A stretch of DNA of 9,922 nt from Anaerolinea sp. (GTDB taxonomy: Bacteria; Chloroflexota; Anaerolineae; Anaerolineales; Villigracilaceae). A program made the translations under genes and the position numbers. Below, in pieces: positions 1 through 7,295 of the stretch (positions within the stretch are counted from its first letter, which is position 1; the number at the start of each line of letters is the position of its first letter). The notes beneath the pieces were generated by a model. That model was not told where the DNA came from and did no database searches. It saw nothing but the letters and a program-made list of their open reading frames with translations. The stretch lies in assembly GCA_020720965.1 (NCBI GenBank), contig DYNS01000081.1, positions 1 to 9,922 of the forward strand, read 5' to 3'.

Positions 1-2292
1 GTGCGCCTGGGCGCTGATGGTGAGGGGGGCAGAATCCAGGTGGTAGTAGCCGCCTTGTTTTTCCAGCACTTCTTGCAGCATGTAGGCGGTTGCGCCGCCT
101 GGCACGTCTTCGTCCAGGAAGGCGATGCGGTTGGTTTTTTGCAGCGATTGCAGGATGCTATGAGGCAGGTCGAAGGGCAGCAGGGTTTGCACGTCTATTA
201 CTTCGGTTTCTATGCCAAAGGGGGAGAGTTTTTCGGCGGCATCCAGGGCGATGCGGCAGGTGGAGCCGTAGGTGACAAGGGTGATGTCTTTGCCAGGGCG
301 CAGAATCTCCGGCACGCCCAGGGGTAGGGTGTAAGCGCCGATGTTTTCCGGCATTCTTTCTTTTATCCGGTAGCCGTTGAGGGGTTCCACCACGATGGCG
401 GGTTCATCGGCTTGCAGGAGGGTGTTGTAAAAACCGGCGGCGCGGGTCATGTCTCGCGGGGTGAGGAGGTACATGCCCCGCACCAGGTTCAGAATTCCCG
501 CCATGGGTGAGCCGCTGTGCCAAACGCCTTCCAGCCTGTGCCCGCGTGTGCGGACGATGACGGGGGCTTTTTGCCCCCCGGCAGTGCGCCAGTGCAGGGT
601 TGCCAGGTCGTCCGACATCAGTTGCAGGGCGTAGAGGAGGTAATCCAGGTATTGAATTTCGGCAATGGGGCGCAAGCCGCGCATGGCAAGCCCAATTGCT
701 TGCCCCAAAATGGTCGCCTCGCGGATGCCGGTGTCGCCGACCCGCAGCGCCCCATATTTCTCTTGCATCCCCCGAAAACCCTGGTTCACGTCTCCCAGCC
801 TGCCAACGTCTTCGCCAAAGGCGAGGATGCGCGGGTCGCGGGCAAAGGCGGCATCGAAGGCGGCGTTGAGAATTTCAAAGCCCATCAGGGTGAGGGCGTT
901 GCGGGCGTAAGTGGGGGGGATGTGCGGAACTTTTAGCGCCGCGCCAGTGTGCAGGTGCGAGCCAAACCGATGGGCGTTGGCGGCGTCTTCGGTTTGCTTC
1001 CAGGTTTTTAGTTTTTGTAAGGCAGGCTGAGGGTCAGAGCGGCTCAGGCGCAGGGCTTCGTGGGCGGCAACGTGCAGGTCGCGGCGTTGGGGTTGGGGGT
1101 GGGCAAAAATTTCGTTTCGCAGGCGGGTCAGTTCTGCCGGGCGGGGGCTGTGGGGGATGATTTCATCCAGCAGGGTGAGGATGCTTTGGCGTTCCTCCAT
1201 GAAGGGAGCCTGGTACGCCTCCCAGGCGGCTTTGCGAATATTTTCCACCCTTTGGCGGTCTTCCGTTTCGTAGGCGCTCAGTTTCTCCTCGTCCACGATT
1301 CCGTTTTGCAGCAGCCAGGCGCGGAATTTTTTGAGGCAGTCAAATTCCGCTTCCCAGCGCAGGCGCTCCGGGGTTTTGTAACGCTCGTGGCTGCCGCTCG
1401 TGCTGTGCCCCTGCGGTTGGGTCACTTCGGTGACGTGTACCAGGGCGGGGATGTGATATTCCCTTGCGGTTTCGGCGGCGGCGGCATAGGTTTGCAGCAG
1501 AGCGGGGTAGTCCCAGGCGCGCACGCTGTAAAGGTCGTAGCCGCGATCACAGTCTTGCGCCGGGCAAACATCCCGCTGAAAGCCGCGCAAAATTGCCCCA
1601 ATGTTTTCCTTCACCATCTGAAACTGATTCGGCACCGAGATGCCGTAACCGTCATCATAAATGGTGATGACCGCCGGGGCTTTGAGAACCCCAATGGCGT
1701 TCACGCTTTCCCAAAACAGCCCCTCGGCGGTGGAGGCGTTGCCGATGGTTGCCCAAGTTACCTCGTCCCCGTGATGTGAAAATTGCGGAAAGGCGGCGAG
1801 TTCCGGCAAATTGCGGTACAACACCGAGGCGTAGGCAAGCCCAACGGCGCGGGGCATTTGCGAGGCGGTGGGGGAAACATCCGCCGAGATGTTGTAACTT
1901 TCCACCTGGCTTTTCCAGTCGCCGGAGGGGGTAAGGTAGGGGGAGGCAAAATGCCCGTTCATGGCGCGTCCGCCGGTGGCGGGTTCGTGGGCAACGTCTG
2001 CATGGGCGTACAGTTGAGCAAAAAATTGCTGAATGGTGAGCGCCCCCAGAGCAAACAACCAGGTTTGGTCGCGGTAGTAGCCAGAGCGCCAATCCCCCTT
2101 GTGAAAAGCGCGGGCAATGGCAAGTTGGGCAACTTCTTTTCCGTCTCCAAAAATGCCAAATTTGGCTTTCCCGCTCAGCACCTCCCGCCGCCCAATGAGG
2201 CTGGCTTGGCGGCTTTGGTAGGCGAGGCGGTAGTCTTGCAAAATCTCCTCAGGTGAAAGGGGAAGTCTTTCCGAACCCGGCTGTGTGGGCAT
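1..2292 (-). CDS. Fused alpha-beta E1 subunit of a 2-oxoacid (branched-chain type) dehydrogenase, 3' end cut by the window
   Basis: Thiamine-diphosphate enzyme that decarboxylates a 2-oxoacid and passes the acyl group to the lipoyl arm of an E2 partner; branched-chain 2-oxoacids are the likeliest substrate, but E2 and E3 are not in the window. The 764 visible codons are open with no stop. Residues ~20-400 are E1-alpha: YYRDQT near 72-77, the diphosphate-binding stretch GNASTAEG at 184-191, and DDGYGIS at 213-219 where most E1-alphas have NN. From about 455 it is E1-beta: FGEDVG at 492-497 with the likely cofactor glutamate E494, then DTGIREA and RGHRLEGVWHSGSP. This single-chain layout and these variant motifs closely resemble, from memory, the E1 proteins of Bacteroidetes, which are about 800 residues, so perhaps 30-40 residues lie off the left edge. 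The ATG at 2292-2290 has AAAGGAG (2305-2299) six bases upstream. Family certain; exact substrate inferred. Confidence 0.93.
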   Translation of the reverse strand, partial: MPTQPGSERLPLSPEEILQDYRLAYQSRQASLIGRREVLSGKAKFGIFGDGKEVAQLAIARAFHKGDWRSGYYRDQTWLFALGALTIQQFFAQLYAHADVAHEPATGGRAMNGHFASPYLTPSGDWKSQVESYNISADVSPTASQMPRAVGLAYASVLYRNLPELAAFPQFSHHGDEVTWATIGNASTAEGLFWESVNAIGVLKAPAVITIYDDGYGISVPNQFQMVKENIGAILRGFQRDVCPAQDCDRGYDLYSVRAWDYPALLQTYAAAAETAREYHIPALVHVTEVTQPQGHSTSGSHERYKTPERLRWEAEFDCLKKFRAWLLQNGIVDEEKLSAYETEDRQRVENIRKAAWEAYQAPFMEERQSILTLLDEIIPHSPRPAELTRLRNEIFAHPQPQRRDLHVAAHEALRLSRSDPQPALQKLKTWKQTEDAANAHRFGSHLHTGAALKVPHIPPTYARNALTLMGFEILNAAFDAAFARDPRILAFGEDVGRLGDVNQGFRGMQEKYGALRVGDTGIREATILGQAIGLAMRGLRPIAEIQYLDYLLYALQLMSDDLATLHWRTAGGQKAPVIVRTRGHRLEGVWHSGSPMAGILNLVRGMYLLTPRDMTRAAGFYNTLLQADEPAIVVEPLNGYRIKERMPENIGAYTLPLGVPEILRPGKDITLVTYGSTCRIALDAAEKLSPFGIETEVIDVQTLLPFDLPHSILQSLQKTNRIAFLDEDVPGGATAYMLQEVLEKQGGYYHLDSAPLTISAQAH

Positions 2293-2327
2293 AACTCTCT
2301 CCTTTGGAATTGGATGATATTGGTGCG

Positions 2328-2355
2328 ATTATATCTTGCTTCGGGTTTTGGGCAA
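2328..2355 (-). promoter_or_regulatory. Candidate promoter for the E1 gene inside the end of holB
   Basis: On the minus strand a perfect TATAAT lies at 2333-2328 and contains the TAA stop of holB. Sixteen bases upstream is TTGCCC (2355-2350), a four-of-six match to the -35 consensus. Transcription would start near 2321, leaving a leader of about 29 bases that carries the AAAGGAG ribosome site of the E1 gene. This would let E1 be expressed apart from the upstream operon. Consensus matching only; no direct evidence. Confidence 0.45.
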
Positions 2356-3327
2356 ATCCATCAGGGTTACTTCCGCCAGCAGGCGGGCGTTTACGTTGTT
2401 CTCCAGCCTTTCCAGGGCTTTTTCCATGGCGGCGGCAATTTGGCGGGCTTGGGGCAGGTCCACATTCAACGCCAGGGCTTCAATTTCTTCGGCGCGGTCT
2501 ATGTTGGTCAGGCTCGCCGCCGCGCCGGATGTTTTAAGCAGGACATCCCTCCAGTAGGAAAGCCAGAGCAGCAAAGTTTGTCGAAAAGCGTCCTTCTCGC
2601 GGGCGAGTTTTTCGGCGTAGGCAAAACGCTCGCGCCGGTTGGCGGCGAGCAGGCTCCGCAGCTCGTCCAACTTCTCGGTGCGAAAGGCAAGGGTTTTCTC
2701 GTCCCCTGCCAGGCGCAGGGCATAGCCGGGTCTGCCGCCAGATAAATGCCCCAGCAGCTGCGCTTTTTTTTCCTCCACCTGGTTTTGGCGCAAAAACGAA
2801 GCGACCTGCGCCGGGGTGAGCGGGCGCAGGCGCAAAATTTCGCAGCGCGAGAGGATGGTGGGTAGCAGTTGTTCGGCGTTGTCTGCCGTTAGCAGCAGCA
2901 GGGCATGGGCGGGGGCTTCTTCCAGGGTTTTTAGCAGGGCGTTTTGGGCGTTGGGGTTGGCTTCCTGAAAGCGTAAAAATAGCACAACCTTGAAGGGGGA
3001 TTGATACGGCTTAAGCGAAAGGAATCGCTGCGCCTCGCGCACCTGCTCCACCTTCAGCGTTCCGCCTTCCGCCTCTGCCTGGATGACCATTAAATCTACA
3101 TTTTGCCCTGCCTCTATCTGCTTGCAGACCCGGCAGGCGCGGCAGGGAATCCCTGGCGCGGAGGGGGTGGGGCAGTTGATTGCCTGTGCCAGGCGTAAAG
3201 CCAGGGTGCGCCTGCCTACCCCAGCCGGACCGGTGAGGAGATAGGCGTGTCTCAGCGCCTGATGTCTTACATGCTGCTGCAACATCTCCACCGCCCATTG
3301 ATGACCGTACACATCCCAATCGTTCAT
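2329..3327 (-). CDS. holB: DNA polymerase III subunit delta' (clamp loader)
   Basis: Clamp-loader subunit that, with delta and the DnaX protein, opens and loads the sliding clamp. Counting from the ATG at 3327, the protein is 332 residues. It has an AAA+ fold with P-loop GPAGVGRRT at 33-41, a cysteine quartet C52, C62, C65, C68 typical of the zinc module in DnaX/delta', NALLKTLEE at 129-137, and SRC at 160-162, whose arginine acts on a neighbouring DnaX ATPase. The P-loop lysine is replaced by arginine and the Walker B acidic residues are absent (LFLRFQEAN), so it probably does not hydrolyse ATP; that fits delta' rather than DnaX. A GTG at 3339 would add four residues and overlap the rsgA stop by 4 bp (GTGA). 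I prefer the ATG because AGGAG then sits 11 bases upstream, whereas it abuts the GTG. Stop TAA at 2331-2329. Confidence 0.9.
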   Translation of the reverse strand: MNDWDVYGHQWAVEMLQQHVRHQALRHAYLLTGPAGVGRRTLALRLAQAINCPTPSAPGIPCRACRVCKQIEAGQNVDLMVIQAEAEGGTLKVEQVREAQRFLSLKPYQSPFKVVLFLRFQEANPNAQNALLKTLEEAPAHALLLLTADNAEQLLPTILSRCEILRLRPLTPAQVASFLRQNQVEEKKAQLLGHLSGGRPGYALRLAGDEKTLAFRTEKLDELRSLLAANRRERFAYAEKLAREKDAFRQTLLLWLSYWRDVLLKTSGAAASLTNIDRAEEIEALALNVDLPQARQIAAAMEKALERLENNVNARLLAEVTLMDLPKTRSKI

Positions 3328-3335
3328 CTCGTTGT

Positions 3336-4256
3336 TCACTCCTGTCCGGCGCGCAGGCGCAGAAAAGACTCGTAGCGTTCCCGGCGCAGGCTTCCGGCGG
3401 CGAGCGCCTTTGTCACCGCGCAGCCTGGTTCGTGGGTGTGCGAGCAGTCGCTAAACTGACAATGAGAGACAAGCTCGCGCAGGTCTGGAAAGTAGGCTTC
3501 CAATTCTTCCGGTTCGGTGTCCCACAGGGCAAGCGACTTCCAGCCGGGGGCATCTGCCACCCAGCCGCCCATCTCCAGGCGGTGCAACTGCCGAAAGTTG
3601 GTGGTGTGCTTGCCTTTGTTCATTGCCTGGCTCACCTCCCCAACGGCGATGCCCAAACCGGGTTGCAGGGCGTTCATCAGGCTGGATTTTCCCACGCCGG
3701 AGGGTCCTGCCAGGGCGGAGAGTTTTCCGCTGAGGGTTTGGCGCAGTTCCGGCAGCCCCTCCCCGGTGTGGGTGGAGGTGAAGATGACCGGGTAGCCGAG
3801 GCTGATGTAGATTTCAAACAGGGCAAGGGCGGCGGTTTTTTCCAGCAAATCCACCTTGTTTGCCACAATCACCGCCGGGACGTTTTGTTTTTCGGCAATG
3901 ACGAGGAAGCGGTCTAACATGCGGAGTTTGGGTTGGGGGTTGGCGCAGGCAAAGACGAAGACGGCTTGGTCTGGGTTTGCCAGCAAAATTTGGCGGTATT
4001 CCCCTTGAGGGCGGGGGTCCAGGCGGATAATTTCGCTTTTGCGGGGCAGGATTTCTTCTATCACTCCACTGCCATCCGGCAGGTGGGAGAAAATCACCTG
4101 GTCGCCGATGGCTGCCAGGTCGCCTTCTCTGCGCCCCTGCTTAAGCCTGCCTCGCAACTGACAGGTGACGGGGGTGGCAAGTTCCGCGCCCAAAACGGTG
4201 AAAAAACCAGATTGGGCGCGGATGATGAGACCGGTGAGGGGTGGGGTGAGGGTCAC
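3336..4256 (-). CDS. rsgA: Small ribosomal subunit biogenesis GTPase RsgA
   Basis: Circularly permuted GTPase that binds the maturing 30S subunit and promotes late assembly. The 306 residues show the diagnostic order: OB-fold (~10-75), then G4 NKVD at 133-136, G1 GPSGVGKSS at 184-192, G2 threonines in KHTT near 217-219, and G3 DAPG at 235-238. The C-terminal zinc motif has C266, C271, H273 and C279 (pattern C-x4-C-x-H-x5-C). Length is usual for the family. The start is a GTG six bases after the pbp stop with no clear ribosome site, so translation is probably coupled to the upstream gene. The stop TGA (3338-3336) touches the alternative holB GTG. All key motifs are intact. Confidence 0.96.
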   Translation of the reverse strand: MTLTPPLTGLIIRAQSGFFTVLGAELATPVTCQLRGRLKQGRREGDLAAIGDQVIFSHLPDGSGVIEEILPRKSEIIRLDPRPQGEYRQILLANPDQAVFVFACANPQPKLRMLDRFLVIAEKQNVPAVIVANKVDLLEKTAALALFEIYISLGYPVIFTSTHTGEGLPELRQTLSGKLSALAGPSGVGKSSLMNALQPGLGIAVGEVSQAMNKGKHTTNFRQLHRLEMGGWVADAPGWKSLALWDTEPEELEAYFPDLRELVSHCQFSDCSHTHEPGCAVTKALAAGSLRRERYESFLRLRAGQE

Positions 4257-4262
4257 GCGGGT

Positions 4263-6509
4263 TTAGGGTTGCGGGGTTTGTTCGCCGCCGAGGGGCGTGG
4301 GGGTGCGGGTAAGCCCAAAGTTGGCTTCCCACCAGTACAGGCTGCGGGGCTGCCCGTAGAAGTAACTTTCCACAATTCGCTTAAAGATGGGTGCGCCATA
4401 ATCTGAGCCTTCGCCTTCGTTTTCCACAATGACGGCGATGGCGACATCTGGAAAGCCTTCGATTTGGGCATCGGTGTACCCGGCAAACCAGGCGTGTGGC
4501 AGCCCGGAGCCGGATTCGGCGGTGCCGGTTTTGCCGTAGATGGGGATGTTGATGTTGCGGAAGCGGTGTACCGCCGTACCGCGTGGGTCGCGTACCACTG
4601 CCAGCATGGCAGTTTGCAGGGCTTCCAGGGTTTCTGGTTTAAGGGGCAGAGTGGCGCGGGCTTCGGGTTTGAAGATGGTCGTCTCTGCACCGCTGCTGTC
4701 GGTCACTTTTTCCACAATTTGGGGGCGGTAGAGGGTGCCGCCGTTGCCCAGGGCTGCCATAAAGTTGGCAACCTGCAAGGGCGTTACCAGCACATCTCCC
4801 TGACCAATTGCCTGGTTCACGGCTTCGATTTCTCCGCCGCTGGTGGGGAGGTTGTTAATCTGCCCTGGCAACTCCGGCAAAACGCCGATGCCGGTTGTTT
4901 GTCCCAGCCCAAAGGCGCGTGCCATATCGGCTACGGCGGTGGTGCGCCCCTGACGGTATAAATCTAGCCCGATGTGCCAGAACCAGGGGTTGCAGGAGCG
5001 CATTAATCCCTGACTGAGGGTGAGTGTACCGGATGGTTTGGTGGTACAAGCTCCTTCTGCGGCGAATTCATCCTGGCAGTGTTGCCAAGTCCAGTCGTAA
5101 CGGGTCTGGTCGGTCAATTCGTTCCACTCGTAGCCGCATTCCAACTGCAGGTCGGGCGTGTAGGTTCCGCTTTCCAGAGCGGCGGCAAAGGTGATGACCT
5201 TGAAAACCGAGCCGAGCGGGTATTGTCCCTGGGTGACACGGTTGACGAGGGGCTGATTGACGTTGTTGAAAATTTCCTGAATGCCGTCTGCGCTGTTGCG
5301 GTTGTTGGGGTCGAAGTAGTTGGGGTCGAAGTCTGGGGAGGATGCCATTGCCAGAATTCTGCCTGTATCCCGCTCAATGACCACAGCGGCGGCGCGGAAG
5401 CCCTCGATGGCTTTTTCTGCCTGGACTTGCAAATCCCGGTCTAGGGTGAGGGTGACAGACCCGGCCGGTTGCGCCTCGCTTTTGCTGCCCACCTGACGGA
5501 TGACCTTGCCATCCGCGCCGACCAGGTACAAGGTTCCGCCGCTGGTGCCGGAGAGATATTCCTCGCCCCACTGTTCTATGCCTGCCTGCCCCACCCGTGC
5601 GGCGGGGGAATAGCCCTGGCGGACGTATTCGTCCACCTGACTTTCTTGAATGGGGGCGACATAGCCCAGGGTTTGGGAGGCGATTCCGTTTTCGGCGTAG
5701 AGGCGGGCGGTGTAGGGGCTGAGGACGATTCCGCCCAGGCTGGAGTAGTAACTAAAGCGCCGGTCCACTTCTTCGGCGGGGGCTTCGCCGATGGGGATGT
5801 ACCAGTACACATCCCGCCGGTCGTTATACAGCGCCTGGGCTTGGATGGGGTAAACGCCCAACAGTTGGGAGAGGGCGCTCATCAGGCTGCCTTCCTGGTC
5901 GGGAATGATGTTGGTGGGAACCAGCCCAATGGCGTAGGCATCCGTCTGGCTGACGAGGGCGACTCCGTCCCGGTCGTAGATAATGCCACGCGAGGCGGTT
6001 TGGTAGTCCATGGAAAGGTAGTTGCCGCCTGCCATTTCCGGGAAGATGAGTCCATCATTCCAGAGAATCCGCCATTCCCCGTTTTCCATTTTGAGACCGG
6101 CGGTCATTTCGTGTTCAAAACTGCCTACCAGGTAGGTGTTGTAGGTCACTTTGAAGGTTGCCTGGGCTGTTTGGGTTCCGTTGTTGGAGGTGAGAATCTC
6201 GTGCGAGAGTTCCCGCAGGGTCATACGGTTCATCGTCTCGCGGTATTTTTTTACAAAATCGTCCTGGCTAATGCTTGCCTGGCTTTCGGCGCTGAGCATG
6301 GTGTACATGGTGGCGTAGTCGCTTATTTTCCAGGCTTCTAAAAAGGCGTTGAGGGTTTTCCGCGCATCCGGTACGGAGGTGATGCGGACTGCCGGAGCGG
6401 GCAGGCTGGTTTCTTCCACCGGGGCAGGGTTGGCGGCGGGGAGGGACACGCCGCACCCTGCCAAAAGCGCCAACAACAGTAAAATGCCCAAGGGGGTAAC
6501 TTTTCTCAT
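4263..6509 (-). CDS. Class B penicillin-binding protein (peptidoglycan transpeptidase), predicted lipoprotein with MecA_N-like domain
   Basis: Cross-links peptidoglycan peptides on the outer face of the cytoplasmic membrane. The protein is 748 residues. A lipoprotein signal peptide ends in LLAGC, with C19 the likely lipidated cysteine. An NTF2-like (MecA_N) domain follows at ~48-160, the dimerisation/linker region begins with RGIIYDRDG near 174, and the transpeptidase domain occupies the C-terminal half. Catalytic motifs are SVFK (S434, K437), SCN (505-507) and KTG (660-662). The tail is rich in Pro and Thr. The order resembles PBP2a of Staphylococcus and PbpC of Bacillus. The ATG at 6509 is chosen over in-frame upstream codons because it gives a proper lipoprotein signal and has AAAGGAAA (6520-6513) just upstream, overlapping the maf stop. 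A low-affinity, beta-lactam-tolerant role is possible from architecture but not shown. Confidence 0.95.
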   Translation of the reverse strand: MRKVTPLGILLLLALLAGCGVSLPAANPAPVEETSLPAPAVRITSVPDARKTLNAFLEAWKISDYATMYTMLSAESQASISQDDFVKKYRETMNRMTLRELSHEILTSNNGTQTAQATFKVTYNTYLVGSFEHEMTAGLKMENGEWRILWNDGLIFPEMAGGNYLSMDYQTASRGIIYDRDGVALVSQTDAYAIGLVPTNIIPDQEGSLMSALSQLLGVYPIQAQALYNDRRDVYWYIPIGEAPAEEVDRRFSYYSSLGGIVLSPYTARLYAENGIASQTLGYVAPIQESQVDEYVRQGYSPAARVGQAGIEQWGEEYLSGTSGGTLYLVGADGKVIRQVGSKSEAQPAGSVTLTLDRDLQVQAEKAIEGFRAAAVVIERDTGRILAMASSPDFDPNYFDPNNRNSADGIQEIFNNVNQPLVNRVTQGQYPLGSVFKVITFAAALESGTYTPDLQLECGYEWNELTDQTRYDWTWQHCQDEFAAEGACTTKPSGTLTLSQGLMRSCNPWFWHIGLDLYRQGRTTAVADMARAFGLGQTTGIGVLPELPGQINNLPTSGGEIEAVNQAIGQGDVLVTPLQVANFMAALGNGGTLYRPQIVEKVTDSSGAETTIFKPEARATLPLKPETLEALQTAMLAVVRDPRGTAVHRFRNINIPIYGKTGTAESGSGLPHAWFAGYTDAQIEGFPDVAIAVIVENEGEGSDYGAPIFKRIVESYFYGQPRSLYWWEANFGLTRTPTPLGGEQTPQP
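5304..5333 (-). repeat. 15-bp tandem duplication inside the penicillin-binding protein gene
   Basis: Two adjacent 15-base units (5304-5318 and 5319-5333) differ at one base. On the coding strand they give DFDPN followed by YFDPN (residues 393-402), a duplication of the FDPN segment that follows the ASSP motif in many class B penicillin-binding proteins. It stays in frame and lies in a surface loop before the active-site SVFK motif. Confidence 0.6.
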
Positions 6510-6519
6510 TCGTTTCCTT

Positions 6520-7194
6520 TCAGTTTGTGCTGTGCAGGTAGGTTTGCGAAACCGGGCAGGCGTAGCGCAGGTGAGATTGGCAAGCGCCCGCCACGCTGGC
6601 ACGAGGTGTTACCCCCGCCTGGCGCAATAAGACCGAGAGGGCGCAGAGCGGCAAACCCATGACCGAGGCGTAGCAACCTTGCATATCGGCAACGGGTTGA
6701 AAGTTGGGGTTCTGAATGCCGTAAGCGCCGGCTTTATCCATCGGGTCGCCGGAGCGGATGTAGCGGCGCATTTCTTCTTCGCTGTAGTTGCGCATGGGAA
6801 CGTCGGTGATGACGACCTGACTCAGCAGGGTTTCTTTTTGGTTGGGGGATGCTCGTAAAACGGCGACCCCGGTAAAGACCTGGTGTGTGCGCCCGCGCAG
6901 GCGGGTGAGCATTTCCCAGGCTTCGGCGGGGCTGACGGGCTTACCCAGAATATCCCCATCGATGACAACCGAAGTATCTGCTCCCACAATCACCTGCTCC
7001 GGGTGCGCCTTGCCTTGCACGGCGCGGGCTTTTTCTTCTGCCAGGCGACGCACATAGGCAAAGGCTTCTTCCCCTGGCAGGCGGGTTTCGTCTATGTTGG
7101 ATACTTCCACCGAGAACATCCAGCCCCCCAGCGCCAAAAGTTCGCGCCGCCGGGGAGAGTTGGAAGCAAGTAAGAGGGGGGTTATTTCATTCAT
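6520..7194 (-). CDS. maf: Maf family nucleoside triphosphate pyrophosphatase
   Basis: Hydrolyses non-canonical or modified nucleoside triphosphates (dTTP/UTP or m7GTP type, depending on subfamily) to the monophosphate and pyrophosphate. The 224 residues contain the N-terminal signature LASNSPRRRELL at 9-20, ADTSV at 72-76 with D73, GKP at 84-86, FTGV at 107-110, DKAGAYGIQ at 153-161 and GCYASVMGLPL at 173-183. Typical Maf proteins end near residue 195; about 30 extra residues follow here, including two cysteines (CQSHLRYACPV). The ATG at 7194 is chosen because the Maf fold starts immediately after it. No ribosome site is visible, and a promoter-like -10 lies only ~14 bases upstream, so the mRNA may be almost leaderless. 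First gene of the minus-strand operon; pbp starts 10 bp later. Confidence 0.94.
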   Translation of the reverse strand: MNEITPLLLASNSPRRRELLALGGWMFSVEVSNIDETRLPGEEAFAYVRRLAEEKARAVQGKAHPEQVIVGADTSVVIDGDILGKPVSPAEAWEMLTRLRGRTHQVFTGVAVLRASPNQKETLLSQVVITDVPMRNYSEEEMRRYIRSGDPMDKAGAYGIQNPNFQPVADMQGCYASVMGLPLCALSVLLRQAGVTPRASVAGACQSHLRYACPVSQTYLHSTN

Positions 7195-7208
7195 AACAAC
7201 GAGAGCCA

Positions 7209-7217
7209 ATTCTAACA
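7209..7217 (-). promoter_or_regulatory. Candidate extended -10 promoter for the maf operon
   Basis: On the minus strand TGTTAGAAT (7217-7209) matches an extended -10 element (TGn plus TAGAAT). No good -35 is visible at 16-18 bases, which extended -10 promoters can do without. The predicted start, near 7202, leaves only about 8 bases before the maf ATG, in keeping with the missing ribosome site. Confidence 0.4.
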
Positions 7218-7222
7218 CAACC

Positions 7223-7237
7223 AATTTGCGCCAAATT
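7223..7237. repeat. Short inverted repeat between the divergent maf and xpt promoters, possible operator
   Basis: AATTTG (7223-7228) and CAAATT (7232-7237) form a perfect 6-bp dyad around a 3-base centre. It lies about where the -35 regions of both divergent promoters would fall, so a bound protein could affect both directions. It is AT-rich and short enough to be chance, and no regulator gene is adjacent. Confidence 0.3.
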
Positions 7238-7252
7238 TCACCCAAAGCGCAG

Positions 7253-7258
7253 TAAAAT
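7253..7258 (+). promoter_or_regulatory. Candidate -10 element for xpt
   Basis: TAAAAT matches the -10 consensus at five of six positions and would start transcription near 7265, about 30 bases before the xpt ATG. No convincing -35 is present at normal spacing. The short leader leaves no room for a purine riboswitch. Confidence 0.3.
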
Positions 7259-7295
7259 GGGCGCTTGTCCTTCTCAGTCATTCCCGGAGGTAGTT

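Noticed and set aside
1060..1779. Long plus-strand open frame (239 codons) opposite the E1 gene, and similar ones at 1-327, 517-936 and 1783-2256
   Set aside because: Antisense to a continuous, motif-rich E1 frame. Low-complexity, Gly/Ala/Val-rich translations with no recognisable motif; typical of the mirror frame in GC-rich genes.
1655..2092. Minus-strand 145-codon frame within the E1 gene, read as a separate arginine/proline-rich protein
   Set aside because: It lies in a different frame from the E1 protein, which is continuous across the same bases and carries the cofactor motif there.
5469..6341. 290-codon plus-strand open frame opposite the penicillin-binding protein gene
   Set aside because: Length arises from codon bias on the coding strand. 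The translation shows no domain, and the minus strand encodes a complete transpeptidase there.
7195..7295. Purine riboswitch ahead of xpt
   Set aside because: The region is about 100 bases, shared with a divergent promoter, and lacks the three-way-junction pattern and downstream terminator/antiterminator of guanine riboswitches.
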